Shown here piece after piece: positions 1-12,185 of a stretch of 64,000 bases of DNA; the first letter of the stretch is position 1, and each line of letters begins with the position of its first letter. The notes under the pieces are model-generated. The model saw nothing but the letters and a program-made list of their open reading frames with translations. It was not told where the DNA came from and made no database searches. This DNA is from Colletotrichum lupini. Lineage: Eukaryota; Ascomycota; Sordariomycetes; Glomerellales; Glomerellaceae. A program made the position numbers and the translations under genes. The DNA lies in assembly GCF_023278565.1 (NCBI RefSeq), contig NC_064679.1, positions 434,001-498,000 of the forward strand, read 5' to 3'.

Positions 1-242
1 TTCAGGATACCTCGGCACGATCTAGTCCGCTTATTGACTGCCGACTTACAGTCTAAGATGGTTGCCAAGGCAAGAAATGAGCACGAGGGCTGTCACATTT
101 GTGGGAGTGATGTCTGGAGGGGAAAAGGTTCAGTTGGAATTAAAATACGAAACCAACATATTCCAGCACAGCACCGCCATCTAATCCCAACCACCTAAAA
201 CCCTTCTACATAACATCATTATGTGCTTTGTAAGTATAACAC

Positions 243-2871
243 TCAAATCTCCTTGACAAATCCAACCTCAACAACCCTATCCATCGCCAACCTCAGATTC
301 GCAATCTTGGCCCGAGTATTATCCCGAATCCACAAGAAAGTACCCAAAGTGAAGCGCCGGAGAATACTCGTCCCTGTCCGGATATGCATCTGCCCCTTAC
401 CGACGATATACAGCACCTTGTGCGAATAAGCACGATCCAGCTTCGCCAGCTCCGCCGCAACTTTCTCGTCCCGAAGCTCCACAGGGCCTTCCGTGTCCTC
501 CCACGAGGCGTCCGTCGTCGTCTCTCCGCATGCAGTAGCCGCCTTGCTCGCCGCCTGCTGCACGACAAATTTGCGCACCTGCTCGTAAATCAAAGCGCCG
601 AGATCGGGACTGACGACCTCGTCCATGAAGCCGTGGCGCACGACGAGGCGGTAGCACCCTGCCAGATTTGCGAACCGCGAGATGTGGTAGCGCTCCGAAT
701 CGGGAACAGTAGGAACCTCGACGGGGTGAAGATGAAAGAACACCACCACGTCGGGGAGCGCGCCGAGCTTGGAGGCAAAGTGCGTGAAAACACTTGGCGT
801 CTGCACGCCTGTCTTGTCGAAGAAGATACCGAAGCCGCTGACAGGGGAGAGGACATCGCCGCCCCAGCGCTGGGTGAGCGCAAGCATGCCCTCCTTGTTC
901 TTGGTGACGAGCGTGCTGGGCTGGAAGCGGTCCTCGGCCTCGGCGCGCCACTGGTTTTCCTTACCGAAGCGCCAGAGGAGGAACATGCCGGCCATGAGGG
1001 CGGAGATGAGAAGCGTGAACCAGGCGCCGTCGGGGACCTTGTTGAGTGCCGAGGAGAGGTAGAGGCCGTCGAGGGTGGCGAACATCAGGGCCGGCAGGGC
1101 AATGAGCCAGACGGGCAGGCGCCAGACGAGGATGGCGACGAGGGTGACCATGAGGGTGTCGAAGAAGGTGACGAAGATGACACAGACACCGTAAGCGTGG
1201 CCCAAACTGGTTGTGTTGTTGTAGACTGCCGTGACGAGGATGGTGCCGAGCATGAGGAGCCAGTTGAGGAGGGGCACGTAGACCTGGCCGTGGAAGGTGG
1301 AGGAGGTGTGGACGACCTTCATCTGGGGGCAGTAGGAGAGTTTCATGATCTGGCTGGAAAGCTGGAAGGTCGCCGTGATGATGGCTTGCGAGGCGACGAT
1401 GGCGGCGAGCACGGCGAGGATCAAGCTCGGGTAGAGCATGCCGGGCGGGACGGTGTTGAAGAAGGGGTTGGTGTACTTCTCCGGCATGAGGGCGAGATGG
1501 GCGGCCTGTCCGCTGTAGGCGAGGATCAGGCAGGGGTACGTCCAGAGCAGCCAGCTCATCTGGACGGCGCGCATGCTGAAGGCACCGAGATCGGCGAAGA
1601 GGGCTTCGACACCGGTGAAACAGAGGAGAACGCCGCCGAGCATCCTCCAGCCCTCCGTCTTCTTCTCCATGAAGAAGTGGATCGCGTAGTAAGGGCTGAA
1701 AGCCTTGAGGACGGTGTAGTCATACTTGACGAGGTTGTAGATGCCAAAGGCGCCGTTGAAGCCCAGCCAGATGATGACGATGGGCGCAAAAGTGGTGGCG
1801 AGCTTGGTGGTGCCGAGGGGTTGGATCAGGAAGAGCAGGACGAGGATGCCGCAGGTTGTGCCGACGATGGTCGACGTGCTGATGTCGGGCTTGACGACGG
1901 AGAGACCCTGGATGGCGCCGAGGACGGACTGCGCGGGGGTGAGAATACCGTCAGCGATGACCATGGAGACGGCGAGGACGCCAATGGTCTTGAGGAAGCC
2001 TCGTGTGAATTTGGACTTTTCAATGGCCGAGCGGATGCCGCGCGTGACGGGGCGGACGTCTTGGGTGTTGTGGCGTTCGATGCGTACTGTTGCCTCTTCG
2101 CGGGGATCGAAGTTTGTGATGTTGGCCTTGGTGGTGTTAGAGCACGTGCGCGTAGAAAGGGGAAAGCATCAGTGTTTGAGGCTGATTCGACTTACAAATC
2201 GGGTCAAGAGTGAGTAGCACGAAAAAGTACCACCCTCGCCCTCGTTATCGGCGTGTAAGACGATGAAGACATATTTGACCGTGACCATGAGAGTGAGGGA
2301 CCAGATGATGAGAGACAGAACCTGAATGAGGTCGTTCTTGGTTGGAAGATCAGTGAAGGTAGACGAGTAGACGTAGAGAGGACTAAACCATTGTTAACAA
2401 AACAAGGAACTCCCGCATATGTTTCTTGATATAGACTCACCTGGTTCCAATGTCGCCGTAGATGACGCCAATAGACTGGTACGCAAGCCTGCCGAATCCG
2501 TCAGCACATAAACCCCCTCAAACCCTTACAGAGGGAGCGCATCACGGCCAAACAACATACCACATCAACGTCGTGCCGGTGAACACCTGCTTCTTCCTCC
2601 CATCATCGCGACGCCAATCATCGCCACCCTCATCAGCCTCGGCATTCGTTTCCCTGGTAATAGCGCGCGAGAGGCGGTTCGAAGCGACGCGGTTCAGGTC
2701 GCGGCTCGAGTAGATACCGCCGGCGATGCCAGAACTGGAGCCTCCATCAGGACCGGGGCGCGGGAATGTAGTCCACTCGTCGACGGTCGAACCGGACTTG
2801 TGCTTCTCGAGCTTGTCTTCGATTGTGATTCTAGGAGCGCTCGGGGTTGTCGGGGTGCCTTGAGCGTCCAT
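243..2871 (-). CDS. hak1: HAK/KUP-family high-affinity potassium transporter
   Basis: Plasma-membrane K+ uptake protein of the HAK/KUP/KT family. Four exons (2871-2561, 2488-2441, 2382-2196, 2126-243) give 809 aa, the usual size for filamentous-fungal HAK1. A hydrophilic N-terminus of about 100 aa leads into the family signature [17 protein letters not shown], which spans the second intron. HADNEGEGG follows in the third exon and [13 protein letters not shown] at the start of the main hydrophobic block, which carries roughly 12 membrane segments. A cytosolic C-terminal domain of about 250 aa ends in VEVGFVKEI. The start is the ATG at 2871: upstream in-frame codons (to 3048) read as random hydrophobic sequence, and [13 protein letters not shown] is typical of a soluble N-tail. 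Introns are 72, 58 and 69 nt and all keep frame. The gene stands alone. The family assignment is secure; transport affinity is inferred. Confidence 0.93.
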
Positions 2872-5800
2872 GCCAGGCTGGAATGCTATTTCAGGGGATG
2901 GAAAGGTTAAGAAATGGGAAAGGAGAGGGAAAGAGAAGGCGCCGGCGTAAAGCACAGCGAGTGAGAGATGGGACCTAACAAAATAGTAGGATCCTGATGG
3001 CAGAGAATATCTAGTAAAGTGGTAAAAAGGGGACTTCACAAGAACCAATACACGGTAAGATCTTTCGGTTGAAGATTGAAAGGGCGGGATGCGACTTCTT
3101 TAAGTCCCGGGAATTTGGAATGACAGGGTCTTGATGTTTCTGGGTTGCCCTACCCTAATCTCAGGATTAAATCTTTGTCTCAAAAGACAAAAGACAAAGA
3201 CGGCAAAGTTGGATGAAGGAAGGGGAGAGAGTGGGGGTGCCATGAGGGATCTTGGTTCATCTTGCCCATCTCGGGGACCCTCGAAGAGAGTTACAGAGAG
3301 GCAGGCCAGCATGGCGGTCAAGGCTAGCCCGGCTAGTGTAACGGGAATTTCGATGCATCCTTGATGAAGCGGACCTAGTACCGACGCGGCCTCTACTTTT
3401 TGTCAATTAGCCCCGGAGAGCAAAAGCCACCGGGCCCATATTAGCATCGAGGAACGACTGGGCGGTCGACAACGACGGCCATCCCCGGGGGTGGAATCCA
3501 GCCCACTTGTCCCCCTTCCCACCTTCTTGACGTTACCCACCTCGGGGCCTACTTGTGAGATCCCATGTGGCATGTGGCGTGCAGGTTTCCCATCTGCACA
3601 TATGCACGGGCTTATCTGTGAACAGACGGGGATGCCCCTCCCCCTTTGGATGCTTATGAGAAAGAGTTTGATGACAGAAACAAGACTGTCACAAGCTTTC
3701 TTCGATAATGGGGGTTGGCCCTTCGGAAGCGGAGCGGCTATGACTAGGTGCTCTTCCTTCGGCTCTGGGGTTGGATGGGCTCGTGTAGTGGACTTCAGGC
3801 GAAGTGCGGCAAGGTGTGCCGGGTGGGAGGAAGGCCGGATGATGCAGGTGAGGGAACGAGCGCCCGCTGCTATGTATGTGCCGGCATGCTGTAAGTAGGC
3901 TGTATCCATTAAGTGGTGATGATGAACGTTTTTTCTGCGAGACTGCTTGCGAGTAGGTAGACTGAGTGGAGGGGCCGGTTGGCAGGGGTAGCTTGCGTAA
4001 AGGTAGGGGTAGAGGCGGCTCTCCTCCAGTCAGAGATGGTGGGAGAGCACGCTGTACCTAGAGTCTTTGACTCTTCTGAGACTAAGAATGCGGTGTTCGC
4101 GGGACCCGTAACCATAGTTGAGTTGGTGGTGTCAATTTGCACACGGCCATTGAGGCAGCTCCGGCGGCTTTGGACAGCCAAAGGATGAGGCTCGAAACTT
4201 TTGGCTTTCCATGGCAGAAAACGGGCCACACTCGCAAGAATGATGACGGCGTCTCTGTCCCTCTCTCGCGCGAACCTTGTTGAAGGTGGGATGCCGCTGG
4301 CCATGTTGTCTCTTGCTAAGAGTCTCTAGCGCGTTTTCAGCTCTCGACTTCTACACCCTCTCGCGATGCTAGGTATGTCTGAGTTGTTGGTTTTCTCTGC
4401 CAGTCTGACCTGATGTTGCTGCACGTGCCAGTGATCCAATATGCTGCCAAGCCCTGACTACAGCGCGTCTGTGAGAGCAGTCACCAAGGTGGGATGGATC
4501 CTTGGCCCTTTACTTTTTTCCCTCCGAACAACTAGGTAGAGCCAACTTGCCAAGGCGGCGCCCAAAAGAGCCAAGCTGCGGGCGTAGGGGAAATTGATGT
4601 TGACGATGTGGTCCGTGGATGGATGGGGGGCATCCAGGGAAGTGAATACCCAAAGAAGGATGGGATCTGTCAGACTGTGGCCGGGCTCTGCTCTTCAACT
4701 TTGAAGCAGCAATATAATGCCTCACTATATCCACAGTCCAACTCTGGCCACTTTACGCCGGATGCCGGTCTTTGCCGTACCTAGGTAAATGGTCCGGGCT
4801 GTGTAGACTGTAGGCCTAGGGCATGACTAGACGGTGATGGGCAGAATGACAGACCTCGGGAGGTTGGATGGACTCTTAGCTTTGGAGTGAAAGAGAGAAG
4901 AGAGACGGGGCAAAACAGAATGGAGGGAAGATGGGCGTCGGGAGGCAGCCCGAGCTAAGATGCTGGGTTCTAACATAGTAGCATGTACTCCATGTGTACC
5001 TATCCATAGTAAGAGTCGAATGCAGACAAAGAAGGGGCAGGTGGTGGGAGGTGGGAGGATGCAAGCGACACGCCCGTAGCTACCCCTGCCATCCCCGGAG
5101 GGTTTCTGCGGGGACATGCAAAACAAGTGGGTCCTCTCGAGAATAAAGTGGACCGAATGTTCGGAGGCAAGAACGGGTATCTGGACCCACCCGGCCGTGT
5201 TTGGTTTGTTTAGAGCTGCTAAGCTTCTGCTAGCGCCCGCCAAGCGTGCCGCATCCATTTCCTTAACAATTTCCAAGAGGTCGGCTATCCGCCCTAAGAA
5301 AAGGCGACTTTGGTCATGACAATCTCATCTAACTGAAAAAAAAAGCCTCATATTTGAGTCTCTCCGTCAAACTTTTTGGCGTGAGGGAATTTTTGGGCAA
5401 ACATGGTCCCATTGGACCGCCAAGACATTGCTCACTTTTGTTTGCCAAGACTTTTCGTCTCTTCTCCCACTCTTTGGAGTCTCTGGCCTGTTTACTGCGT
5501 ATGTGTACGAAGCACACGGCTAGTTGTTTTGCATAGCCACGCGGGATACTCGATACAGCTGTCGTGCCCGTCACTTTTCCAGCTTTCTTTTGCCTTCCCA
5601 TCCCATTAACAGACTGGTCACCAGACGATCAACAGAGCTGACTTGCCCATGTTGATGACAACTGACAGATCCAATCCAGTTTACGCCCGCGTGTCGCGCC
5701 TGGCACGGACTCTGGCGATGCTGGTAAGATTGCATCGCATGCCTGACCGTCCCAGACTGTTGGAATCAAGCCAGGGTGAACATTGGTCTGTGACACCCGT

Positions 5801-6272
5801 GATGCCATGAACCGAGAGATGCTTACTGTCGGTTGATCTCTCTTCTCTCCGTGACCTAGCTAGGGCAATGTCCGATGTTACACGGGACTCGCGAACCACA
5901 GCCTGTCGCATCTGTCAACCCAAAACTCAATCTTTCTTCGGGACTGACTATCAGAGTAGTCCGTCAAGTCCCAAGTAGCCTGCGTCGCATGGCGCCGACA
6001 CCATGGTACACCGCCCAAGCCAAACAGGCGTGACAAGACGCGCATCATTCCTACGCGAGGTCCGGTAATCCGTACATCTGGGTCCAATCAATGCTCTATT
6101 TCATTTTTGTCGCTTTTTGTGCTTTTAACTGATTTACTCCACTCCGATCAAGCCCTTCCCGAAACATATGTGCGCCACAGAAACTATGCCACTCTAGACA
6201 AGTCCTGGCGACGATAATGTCGTATCATAGACATGACTGACCCTTCCAACATCCTCTTCCTAAAAGAACACC
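2872..6272. other. Intergenic region (3.4 kb), no gene seen
   Basis: This stretch lies between the 5' end of the HAK gene and the 3' end of the aminotransferase gene. Open frames here, up to about 170 codons, have no recognisable domain, no coherent splice structure and random-looking composition. The first several hundred bases upstream of 2871 presumably hold the HAK promoter; I see no clear TATA box. No RNA gene or repeat was recognised. Confidence 0.5.
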
Positions 6273-7643
6273 CTAATCCATCTGATCAACAGTCTGCGCA
6301 GACCCATTCGTCTTGGCCTCCCCCACGACCGCCGTGCCGTCCGCCTCGCTGACGACAAAGTTCCATCCGAACTCGTCCTTGAGCTTGCCGAGCTGGATAG
6401 CCTGCAGCGTCGACAGAAGCTTCAGGCAGATATCGCCCGCCTCCTCCTGGCTCTCGGGGATGAACGTCACCGTCTCCTCGCCAGCCTTGGCGCTGCTGAC
6501 GCGCTCCTGCGAGCTGCCGGCGAGGGACTGAGGGGAAGAGGCGTCGACGCGCCGCGTGATGGAGCGGATGGGGACCAGAGCTGCTGCCGTGCCGGCGGCC
6601 ATGACCTCGGTGAAGGTGGGGAGTTCGCTGTACTTGATCTGTTGGTGCATCTTTGATTAGCATAGTTCCTTGACCTATCCCAAAAGAAAGGGGTGAGAGC
6701 TCAAGACTCACCACTCGCTTCTCGACCGCCCAGCCGAAGCTACGTCCAATATCCTGGATACTGGCGCTCGTCACACTGTCGATAACGCACTTGGAATCCG
6801 GCACGACGAGGGTAATCTTGTCGCCCTCCTTCTTGGCACCAATGAAACCACTTGTGCTGAACTCGTCAATCTCCTCGTGCTTGACACTGTCGAGATGCAG
6901 CGTGATCCCGTATCCCTCGCTCCTCGCGCGGTCACTGAAGCGCAGCACGGGCGCGTAGTTTCCGCCCACCTTGGCGTGTCCGGTACCATTCGGCGCAGCA
7001 CGGTCAAAGTCGTCGAGGATCAGCGCGTTTACAGGGTGGCTGCCGTGGTAGACGCCCGTGGGGATGACAAACACGGCGAAAATGTACTCCTCGGGCGGGC
7101 TGAGGCCCAGCTGGGCGGAGGAGCCGTAGAGCTGGGGGCGGATGTACATGGCGGCGCCGGTCTCGTGGGGTGGGACGTAGCCGGCGTTGAGGGAGACGGC
7201 GGCCTTGACGGCGGCGATGAAGAGGTCTTCGGGGACGCGGGGCATGGAGGCGACGTCGGCGGAGTGCTGGAGGCGTTTCGCGTTCTTGTCGGCGCGGAAG
7301 ATGTTGATTTGCTTGTCACCCGGGGCGCGGAAGGCCTTGAGGCCTTCGTAGGCTTGTTGGCCGTAGTTGAGGGCGGGCGCCATGCCGTGGATGCGCATGA
7401 AGGGGTCGGCGACGAACTTGAGGGGCGTCCATTTTCCGGTCGTGACGGAGTAGGTGGACTCGATGTGGCCGTTGACTGTAGTTGACGACGTTAGTTTGTG
7501 GTTGCTTAACGAACACGAGCATTGCAAGAGAGGTGGGGTTGAAGGAGGGGCAGTGTTGGGAGGAAGCTCTCACCTTCGCGGATCTTGAAGCCGACGTTGG
7601 ACCAGTCAATGGTGTTGACCGGAGGGGGCGGGAAGGCGGCCAT
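6273..7643 (-). CDS. Branched-chain amino acid aminotransferase-like enzyme (PLP fold type IV)
   Basis: Predicted transaminase interconverting Leu/Ile/Val and their 2-oxo acids with 2-oxoglutarate/glutamate. Exons 7643-7574, 7475-6712 and 6638-6273 give 399 aa. The start MAAFPPPPVNTIDW has no basic mitochondrial presequence, so a cytosolic form is likely. Family features are FMRIHGMAPALNYGQQAYEG (residues 50-67), MYIRPQLYGS (133-142), and the PLP-lysine segment TGHAKVGGNYAP with K192 as the Schiff-base lysine by alignment to human BCAT. A C-terminal half FTEVMAAGTAAALVPI also fits. The usual PLP-phosphate motif EVGTMN appears as EFSTSG (228-233): Glu and Thr are kept, while Gly and Asn are replaced. 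The enzyme therefore belongs to a divergent fungal paralogue group and its natural substrate may differ from Leu/Ile/Val. Both introns (98 and 73 nt) are in frame. Confidence 0.88.
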
Positions 7644-9308
7644 TGTGAGTGTCGTGTGTGGTTGAATCCAGGATCGTGGGTTCGCGCAACGTTGATTCTG
7701 TTTGTGTTCGGGACTCGCGGAGGGGTGGATGGCGGGGTGACTCTTAAGTCAATTGGATTTGACAATTCGATGTGGTTCGATGCTGACGAAAACTGATATC
7801 CACTATGGATCTCACGTAATAGCCTCCGTAAAGCTGGTTTCAATACAATTCAATGGAAGATTGATCGTGGAGGGGAAATTGGGTCAGGAGTCATAATTTC
7901 GTGATTTGCTTGGGCAGAGTTCAAACTTTTGGAGGGGCGCCGATCTCGGGACTGCGGGGTGCCCGCCTCCGCCGTGCGTCTACCCCTTTTGGTGTGCCGT
8001 GATTGGCTCATTGCTTACTGAGATGGTGGGGCGCCCCCTGGCGTAGCCTCCGTCTGCCGGAGGGCCGCATCTGCCAGACGCGAGGGGCCAACGGGATGGT
8101 GGTAGCAAATATTTGACAGCTCGATGGTAGGTAGACTATTCGTGATTAAGTAGGATCCATTGACTTGATGTGATGTCATTCCTGTAGTCTCGCACACGCG
8201 ACAGCTGCAGGATGGACGGTCGAGGGCACGTGTAGATCAGATGAACTCTGCCGTCGTTGAGGGGAATGTCTTGGGGTTTCTGTTTTGGTGTCCAAGTATA
8301 ATGCATGCATGTTGTATCAAGTCTATACAAGGCTGCTTGAAATGTACGCAAAGTACTGTCTATCCATTGAATAGACAATGGTTCAACATACAGGTCTTCA
8401 CATGAGGCATACCAGGGAAGGCACATCGATCGGAGCGGCCCGGTTGATGGCTTCCACGTGGGCCTCTCGCTATGGGTCTTGTAGGTTCCCAAGATGAATA
8501 GTCACGTTCTCATGGGGAGCAAAATCGAAGAGGCGGATATAACCAACCACATCTTCTTGTTTTTGAGGAGAAGTCTGTAGGTTCTCTAGGTTCTAGAAGG
8601 CAATGTATACGTTAAGCAAGACCGAACGGAGTTTCCGTTCCAAAGATGAGTATCTGCTGCTCAAGGTAACACAACACCATAGAAGAATGCAGAGCTGAAG
8701 AGATGAACCTTCAACCAGTTAGAATTGACCTCGTGATCGGCTCTATACGGCGAGGACCACGAACTTGGGTTGGAGAAGGAGAAGAAAGTCAAAGAGGAGT
8801 CTTATCAGCGGTGGGTCTTCCCCACGACCGGGATGTGTCACCCGGGCCGCCTGTTTATCAATTACCCTGCAAAGCAAATGTGCGGGGACATTCCAGTCTC
8901 TGCCATCTCCCATCTGCCACCCATTCATCCATGGTTCAAACCCATGCGAGCCCATATCATGCCGATAAGACGGGGGGCTGAATCCTTAACCACTTATCGC
9001 CTCAGCATTAACGAGCTATCTTCAAGTCCGAGTCCAGCCCGAAGACCCCGGATTACAGACTGAACATAGACTAAGCTGGGTTCAACTACCATAGCGACTA
9101 AATTTCCCCTAATGGAACATGCCTCCCGATAGTAGCCTCATACATCTTGACGACTCATACATCTCTACGTACGGGAACAATACATCTCATTGACGCGTCT
9201 TGGATCATCCTTCACTGCGGAGCCTGAACCCTCCACTCCAGAAACCCACCCTATCGCAGCAACGCCAGCCTCTACCCTCTGGGGCTTCTTGACGTCTCCC
9301 TTGTGGTG
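7644..9308. other. Divergent intergenic/promoter region, no gene seen
   Basis: The region separates the 5' ends of the minus-strand aminotransferase and the plus-strand zinc-cluster regulator, so it should contain both promoters. The short open frames show no domain or splice logic. A perfect 5-bp hairpin with a 7-base loop at 8930-8946 resembles a tRNA T-arm but has no partner arms. Nothing else was recognised. Confidence 0.5.
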
Positions 9309-11763
9309 ATGGACGATGCTCGATATGCCAAACGAGCACGCCAGGCCTGCGAGCCATGTCGGTACGGAGGATCCGTAGTTCTTGCTATTCATAAGACTCT
9401 AACAACAATGGTAGTCGCAAAAAGTCAAAGTGCCCAGGCGAGCGTCCGACATGCTCATATTGTGAGCGACTAGGACAGCAATGCGTTTACAATGCGCCTG
9501 GCGGCGAGGTGCCAGACTCGCAACTCACAAAGCACAACAGAGAGATGGTTCGTTTTCCAGTCTAGGTTTGACTTGAGTATGCGACGGTGCTAATTCGAGG
9601 CCCGCGTCGTTAGGAAACCCGACTCAATAGTCTAGAGGATAAGATGGACCGCTTGATCCAGCATCTGAGGTTCGCCAACATTGTTCAGGCAGCACAGTAG
9701 CAAAAGCAACTCACGTTTCTAACTTGAAGTAGTCCCGTGTCACATCATACTCAACCATCCGTCGCGTCTCGCCATGTGCTCTCACCAAGACTCAGCGTAT
9801 CTGCAGAGGAAGTAGGCCCAAAACCAGACTCAGCTCCGCCAGCATGGAGTCCTACGTATGTGAACCTCAATCATGCAATCGGTTCCATCCCTATCCCAAA
9901 CATCTGCTTACACTCGAAAACCTAGAAGCCCATCAAGTGCCGCCGAGGCGCAGTTGATGGACACAGGGCGTCGCTACCTCTTATGGTTCCACGCCCAGCC
10001 CATCACCCTATTCGCCGAGGAGACCTTTCTGCATTCTCTCGCCTCGCGAGATCCAGAGCTGATCCTATCGCTCCAAGCCCTGGTCCTACGATGTCCGCCA
10101 GGGTCCCTCACGAACCAGATCAAACAGCAGGTGGACGACCTCGCAAGATCGGCACGCCGCATGGTCATGGAGCGAGTCACGGAAGGGCGCGTCGAGTTGT
10201 CGACGTTGCAGTCACTATGTCTCCTGAGCATGTTTGATTTCGCCAGTAAGTGTTCCGAAAAAGAGTCCTTCCTTCATCATCATCGACATCACCTAGCTGA
10301 CATACCCTCGTAGCTGGTAACATTATGCAGTCCGGGCTCAGCATCACCACGGCGAGCCACCTCGCACACAGCATCCCACCAACAAACAACCCCAACAACG
10401 CTCAAGAAAGGAACTACTGCCTAAGGACAATCATCGTCCTCCAGCATCTCCAGGGCTGCATAATGCCCGCCCCGCGACTCATGGGCGCCCTCCCGGGCCC
10501 CTCCTCCACCAACAGCGGCTCTCACGTCCTCGGTCTCACAGCATACTGCGGCATCCCAGAGTACAACCTCGACGACAACCCAGACAAGAACATCTCCACC
10601 GTCGCCTCCGACTTCTGCGTCGTCTGGAGAATGGTTCGTGTCTACGCATCCTCCAAAGTCAGCCCCGACGCACCCCCGCCCTGGGACTCTCGCTCCGATT
10701 ACTCCATGGTGCTGCAGAGCCACCACGACATTGACTGCCGGGCGCCGCAGAGGTTCCGCTTCGCAACGAATCGTATCGATCAGCAGAGTCCTGAGTCTCT
10801 ACAGGCGCAGCGGCAGTATTGGATTCCCTTCCTCTTCAGCCAGTTTGTCCACGAGACTATCCCGTGTCTCCTGAACCACCCTTTCCTGCTGTCCATGCGC
10901 CTGCGGCATTTCCGACACACCATACCCGTACATTTCATCCAGCAGTCTTTTGAGAGTATGAATCGGACTGCCGGCTGGATCATCTTCTTCTTGGACGTGA
11001 TTGAGAAGAAGTCGCTGCCGGTCATGGATCCGGTCATGGCACACTGCGTCGTCATCGTGGCGACAATCCACCTACAGCATAGTTTCGTCCATGATCAAGT
11101 ACTCAGGAGCAGAGCAAAATCCGGCTTCGAAAAGTGTATGAACTTTTTACGGAAGACAGGAGCCGTTTGGCCAAGCGTCGCCAACATGGTGCGTCACCCT
11201 TTGACCCTGTCCAATCTACACTCTCAAACTCTTCATAGACGGAACTAACCATCTCCCAGGCAAGCAACCTCCGACGCCTCCAAGACAGCGTCGTAATGAA
11301 ATCACCCCCTGATCGCGGCGACAACACCTCCCAAAACCGCTCATTCTCCATAAATACCCAACTTCTCTGGGACCTTCTCATCTACGACCGCGCCTGTCGC
11401 CCCGACGCAGGCTGGGACCAGTCCATGTTCGGCGCCACCCTCCGCTCCGACGCCCGCGAGCTCTCCACCGAGACAGGAGCCGCTGAATTTGACCTCGTCG
11501 GCTCAGCCGGCATCTCGGGCCACAAGGCTGTGCCCAACGACGTGGGCGTGTACGCTCCCAATGACGACATTGCGCCTGTGTCGATTGCGGAACAGGCCCC
11601 AACATCGTCGCACCTGGTCGGGCAGGGGTTGGGTGATATGGGGCCGTCGTTTGAGGATATCTTTTTCGAGGGCGTAGGACCGTTTGGGGATCAGTCGAAT
11701 CGTTTTATTGAGGCGAATGATTATGGGAGAGCGATTGACGATTGGTTGAATCTTGAGAATTAG
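9309..11763 (+). CDS. Zn(II)2Cys6 transcription factor next to Rieske/BVMO genes
   Basis: Nuclear DNA-binding regulator of 688 aa from seven exons: 9309-9361, 9415-9547, 9614-9669, 9730-9855 (or from 9733), 9926-10245, 10314-11188 and 11260-11763. All introns are 53-71 nt and phase-compatible. The zinc cluster is at the very N-terminus, C14-x2-C17-x6-C24-x6-C31-x2-C34-x6-C41, with the basic run RRKKSK between the second and third cysteines. A short amphipathic segment ETRLNSLEDKMDRLIQHL (residues 63-80) looks like the dimerising coiled coil. The remaining 600 aa have the character of a fungal-specific middle-homology/effector region, with LHxLASRDPELILSLQAL and VLQHLQG helices; I cannot assign a named subfamily. 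It converges on the Rieske gene and is the only regulator within 30 kb of the Rieske-BVMO pair. This makes it a candidate pathway regulator, by inference from position only. Confidence 0.88.
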
Positions 11764-12185
11764 CACATTATCATGACAAAAAGCTGTACAGCTACAACGA
11801 CTCTATTTCCATCCATAGTCCATCACAAGGTCTTCGTGCCCGTTAGATGATCTCTTAGTGTGATCCTTGGTTGCTCCCAGTTCCAGCCGAAATATCCATA
11901 TCGGCCTCAACATCGTTCTTGTGGCGATTCCAGAATGTCTTCATCTCCTGATGATTGGCCCAAGCATTATCACCAAAGGCTTGGGAACGAAACCGGTCTG
12001 GATGTAAGATCACCTTACAGGCAGCACAATTCGAAGTGATCATTCTGATCAACACGCCAGAGAAGTCGCTAATCAATTTGTCTCCTTGCGCACCCAAAAT
12101 CAAGGCTTAAACCAAACTCGCGCAGTACTCAACAACAAACGAAACGCTAGTCTACAATATGACGTCCACTGCTCTCCGTCGATGC
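11764..12185. other. Short convergent intergenic region
   Basis: This 0.4 kb carries the 3' ends of the zinc-cluster gene and the Rieske gene, which face each other. No gene, RNA or repeat is recognised. Confidence 0.5.

Noticed and set aside
384..2213. 609-codon open frame on the plus strand
   Set aside because: It is antisense to the HAK exons and rich in Glu/Asp/Gly/Arg, a by-product of GC-rich third positions on the coding strand. The minus strand has clear transporter motifs and matching introns.
3403..4304. Two minus-strand frames of 168 and 131 codons between the HAK and aminotransferase genes
   Set aside because: No conserved motif, signal sequence or compatible introns; composition looks non-coding.
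8930..8946. Perfect tRNA T-arm-like hairpin CATGG-TTCAAAC-CCATG
   Set aside because: No A box, anticodon arm or acceptor stem can be placed around it.
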